Source of the DNA: Antedon mediterranea
Lineage: Eukaryota > Echinodermata > Crinoidea > Comatulida > Antedonidae
Length of the DNA stretch: 64,000 nt
NCBI RefSeq assembly: GCF_964355755.1
Contig: NC_092672.1
Span: 7,812,001 to 7,876,000, forward strand
Reading direction: 5' to 3'
Position 1 is the first letter of the stretch. Every line of letters starts with the position of its first letter. The position numbers and the translations under genes were made by a program. The notes below the pieces were generated by a model that was not told the origin of the DNA, ran no database searches, and saw only the letters and a program-made list of their open reading frames with translations. Shown here piece by piece: positions 61,157-64,000 of this stretch.

Positions 61157-63180
61157 ATATCACCGTACGATTGACGTAATATGTTGGTTTACTATACTAT
61201 GGCCAGATTATATCATTTCATGTAATACTTTGCTATGCTAGTGTTACAGCAGTTCACTGTGCTAACCACCGTCCCTATACATTTCTCTTCTGGTAAAAAT
61301 ACCAATAAACAAACACCCAGCCGTTCTTACAATCACAATACAATAACCTTAGACATCCTAATAAATATACCACTAAAAATAATTAACTTTAGTACATTAT
61401 AAATTTCACTATGGTATGCATGTTAAACAACCACCGTATTTATTTTTTTATAAATACCAATAGCAAGATAGTTGGAAAGTAAATACAAATTTACTTTATG
61501 CCTACAAAGTTATGGACACGACATCACATTTGTGTACGCTAGTCCTCCCGACATTGCTAATTTAGCTATAGGATTGGCGGTACGTTAAGTAAAGCTTAAA
61601 GCACATAAACCATAAACAATAATCATGGCACCAAGTATTGAATTAAAAGATAGGCTTACCCATGCATATTGGTCATGGTCCATAAATGGATAAATTCCTT
61701 CACTCAATCAGTCTTCTAGGGTATACATCATTTAATTACAATCCAATCAACTCAAATTTTAACATAAAACACTCCATTAGTTATTTCCCCTCCTGCATTA
61801 TACGCCTATCTTTACCATTTGACCATTGGTCTTGCAGCATAGTGTGCTAAAATCCGACATAGAAATTCCTTTCTCGATGTGGCATGATGGGACAGCACAC
61901 TCAATTGTACGCGGCGCAACCAAGACATCAAATAATTGGTATACGCCCTCATCTTAACAAGAATCTATATAGATCTAACACCGTATTTAGCGAAACTGAA
62001 AATCAGTCAATCATTAATAAAAACTTTTGCCTTAGGATTAGCTCATTTTTTAGAAGTTTCTTTTTTAACAGTTTGACGTACGGTACCTCGGAAAACACAT
62101 CTATACTGTTTTTCCAGGGGAGGGGGAGGGAGGGAGGGGGAGCAAGTTTTTGAATGCGAATGAAAACGACTAGGCCCTAATAAGATTAAATTACAATACA
62201 GTACAATATTATTTCTAGTGTAAAAGATTGAATACTGTATGTTCGGGGGAAATATTAGTCAGGTAACCGTTTTATGATAGGTGGTTTGGATTTGAGATTC
62301 AGGTTTTGATCGCGCATGTAGCCTACTTGTCTTCTTTTTAACGACCTTCGTTAAAGACCACTATAATTAAGACTATTTTCTGTGCAGCCTGTGCATGCCA
62401 TAACAAGGCAAAGTAGGCACAAAGCCTTAAATTATAGTTGGCACAAAACAAGTTGATGATGCCCCACTAGTTTTCTTCCAATTAAAGTCCACTTTAGTTA
62501 AAGACACCTCCAATTAGCGACCATTATATTATTTGAGTAAAGACAAGAATAATAAATATTTTTAATTATGTGACAAAAACACGTAACTGTACTGGTACTC
62601 TTCCAATAAAAGATCACTTTACTTAAAGACAGCTTCAATTAGCGACCATTATATTATTTGGTATGAGTAAGTTTTTAATTATGTGACAAAAACACGTTGT
62701 GTACTGGTTCTTATATCAAAAACACAATGAATGGCTAGATAATAAAATTCATTCTCAATGAAACAGCAGTTAAAATAAATTCATTCAGCAATCGAAATAT
62801 CGCAGAATCACATTGCAACGTATGTACCCTATACTGTACACCTCAGATATATTCATGGACAAGTACGTACCGAGGGACTTATATTCTAATGTCGATTCCA
62901 GTCTCTACCCCGAAGTAAACCAAAGTAAAGATAATCATTCATCTATTGTAAACATGATTAAATCAGCTTATCATAATTTTGAGTTCTGGTAATTAAATAA
63001 ATAATATGGTAAGAATAGGCTATGATTATCTTTCTGGAAATTGATAACTGCACTATTTACCAAACAATAGGAGATTCGTTCGTTCCAGCGATTAATTTAG
63101 AATAGTGGGAAATATCTTATTCTATAAATAGGCCTATAAAGGGGAAACAGTGTTTATAATAACCTACATGACGCGAACTT
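61157..63180. other. Repeat-bearing stretch before locus F
   Basis: 61893-61965 resembles the core of the element at 5389-5846 (TACGCCCTCATCTT). 62366-62500 is homologous to 54019-54150. 62505-62600 and 62625-62712 form a direct repeat (AATTAGCGACCATTATATTA and TTATGTGACAAAAACACG). A G-rich run lies at 62117-62142. No exon seen. Confidence 0.45.
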
Positions 63181-63519
63181 CTATTGTTAGCGTTTACCTT
63201 CCTGTAAATTGATCTATCGCCATTTTGGCTTAATACACGGTAAGTATACTATTTCGATTTTTTTATTTCTGTTTAAGCATTTCTACCAAACAAAAACCGT
63301 TTGTGTGTGAATATTGTTAGTATGGTCTATAAAGGAGTACAGTCTAAGACTCGAACACACAAAATAAAGTAGCCACAGGATGTGTACTTACAATAGATTA
63401 AATTATTAATATTGAGGTGTGGGAGTGTCATGAATACGGTAAGCCTATTCTTAATTCTTAATTAGTGGTGTTATAAAGTAATGCTACTTACTATTTATAT
63501 GTTTTACAATTAATTTCAG

Positions 63520-63572
63520 TAAACTGCATACCTATTATTAAACGATAGTCAAGAATTTCAACAATATGGATG
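63520..63572 (+). CDS. Locus F: first coding exon of another cluster member
   Basis: An exon after ACAATTAATTTCAG, with ATG GAT G at 63566 followed by GTAAAT. It is homologous to the E1 first exon (52952-52999), sharing TAAACTGCAT and AATTTCAACAA. A leader exon could end at 63239 (AATACACG|GTAAGT). Phase 1 fits direct splicing to a DED exon, so F probably encodes a DED-only protein. Its body lies beyond the window. Confidence 0.5.
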
Positions 63573-64000
63573 GTAAATATATCCTTTTTTATGTTTCCTT
63601 CTAATCTATAAACTAATAGTTCAACCAATAAATAAAAAGCCAGCTTTGGTTGGCCTTAGTATGTAATAGGCTGATCAGTCTACAAATAAACAAATAGGCC
63701 TACATGTCTTCTTCGAAGAAAAAACACTTTTGGGACCAGGTTTCTGGTGGTTCCTTCTGTTTTTTGGTATCGACTGTTCAGCTTGTGTATTATTATTAAT
63801 ATTATTATCAATACAATGACATGGTGAACATAAGAGAAAAAAGATCTGGACAATTGAAGACGTGAGCACTATTACCACGGGTCAGCAAGCATGTTCACAA
63901 GTCAGATAAAATTAACCATGACTCTCTGGCATGGAAACAGATAAAGTTCTATAGGATACATTAAAAAACAAACTGCAAATGTCAAACAATACTGAAACGA
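63573..64000. other. Locus F first intron
   Basis: Intron sequence homologous at its start to the E1 intron (53003-53115, around TAAAT...AGCCAGC/AGAGGCTGG). A minus-strand frame at 63675-63878 has no supporting feature. Confidence 0.4.

Noticed and set aside
58776-61163. 795-codon minus-strand open frame
   Set aside because: It translates the 10-bp minisatellite (LLLTPTYSY repeats); there is no unique sequence, splice context or domain.

Overview
The window looks like nuclear DNA of an AT-rich invertebrate animal. Genes are split by GT-AG introns, transposons are dense, and the short palindrome TAGGCCTA recurs throughout. Metazoan-style TIR domains, Death domains and Death-effector-like (DED-like) domains point to a marine deuterostome. 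An echinoderm is my best guess, at low confidence.

The real genes form one tandem cluster on the + strand. Locus A (about 358-4419) is the 3' part of a gene with repeated mini-exons and a terminal exon carrying two DED-like domains. Loci B (8552-23505) and C (35840-39319) are near-identical six-coding-exon genes for a predicted 318-residue TIR / coiled-coil / Death-domain protein. Locus D (46039-49666) encodes a predicted protein of about 384 residues with one TIR and two DED-like domains. Locus E1 (52993-56108) is a DED-only copy broken by a one-base frameshift. Locus E2 (56356-57562) is an intact DED-only gene of 234 residues. Locus F starts at 63566 and runs off the window. All linker and DED exons are flanked by phase-1 introns, so TIR, linker and DED blocks can be exchanged without breaking the frame.

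B and C lie in a segmental duplication (about 7790-25766 and 34981-41569). They differ mainly by an 11.4-kb block in the third intron between coding exons 4 and 5 of B (between the TIR and linker exons). This block holds a Helitron (12385-14791), a 6.6-kb DNA transposon with a 9-bp target duplication (14807-21402) that contains a 70-bp minisatellite and a 3.9-kb palindrome, and a tRNA-derived SINE. Between B and C is a roughly 2-kb tandem array (25740-31300). It repeats an exon-like leader and a conserved open frame I do not recognise. After it come nested foldback elements and a hAT element with a clear 8-bp target duplication.

The last third holds a second Helitron (41570-43052), a minus-strand L1/Tx1-like LINE end (50483-51545), a third Helitron-like copy (51755-52788) and a 2.3-kb 10-bp minisatellite (58872-61156). 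Functionally, the cluster reads as innate-immune or cell-death signalling: TIR sensor/enzyme domains tied to Death-fold modules, plus free DED proteins that could act as partners or decoys. That functional reading is inference from domain families.
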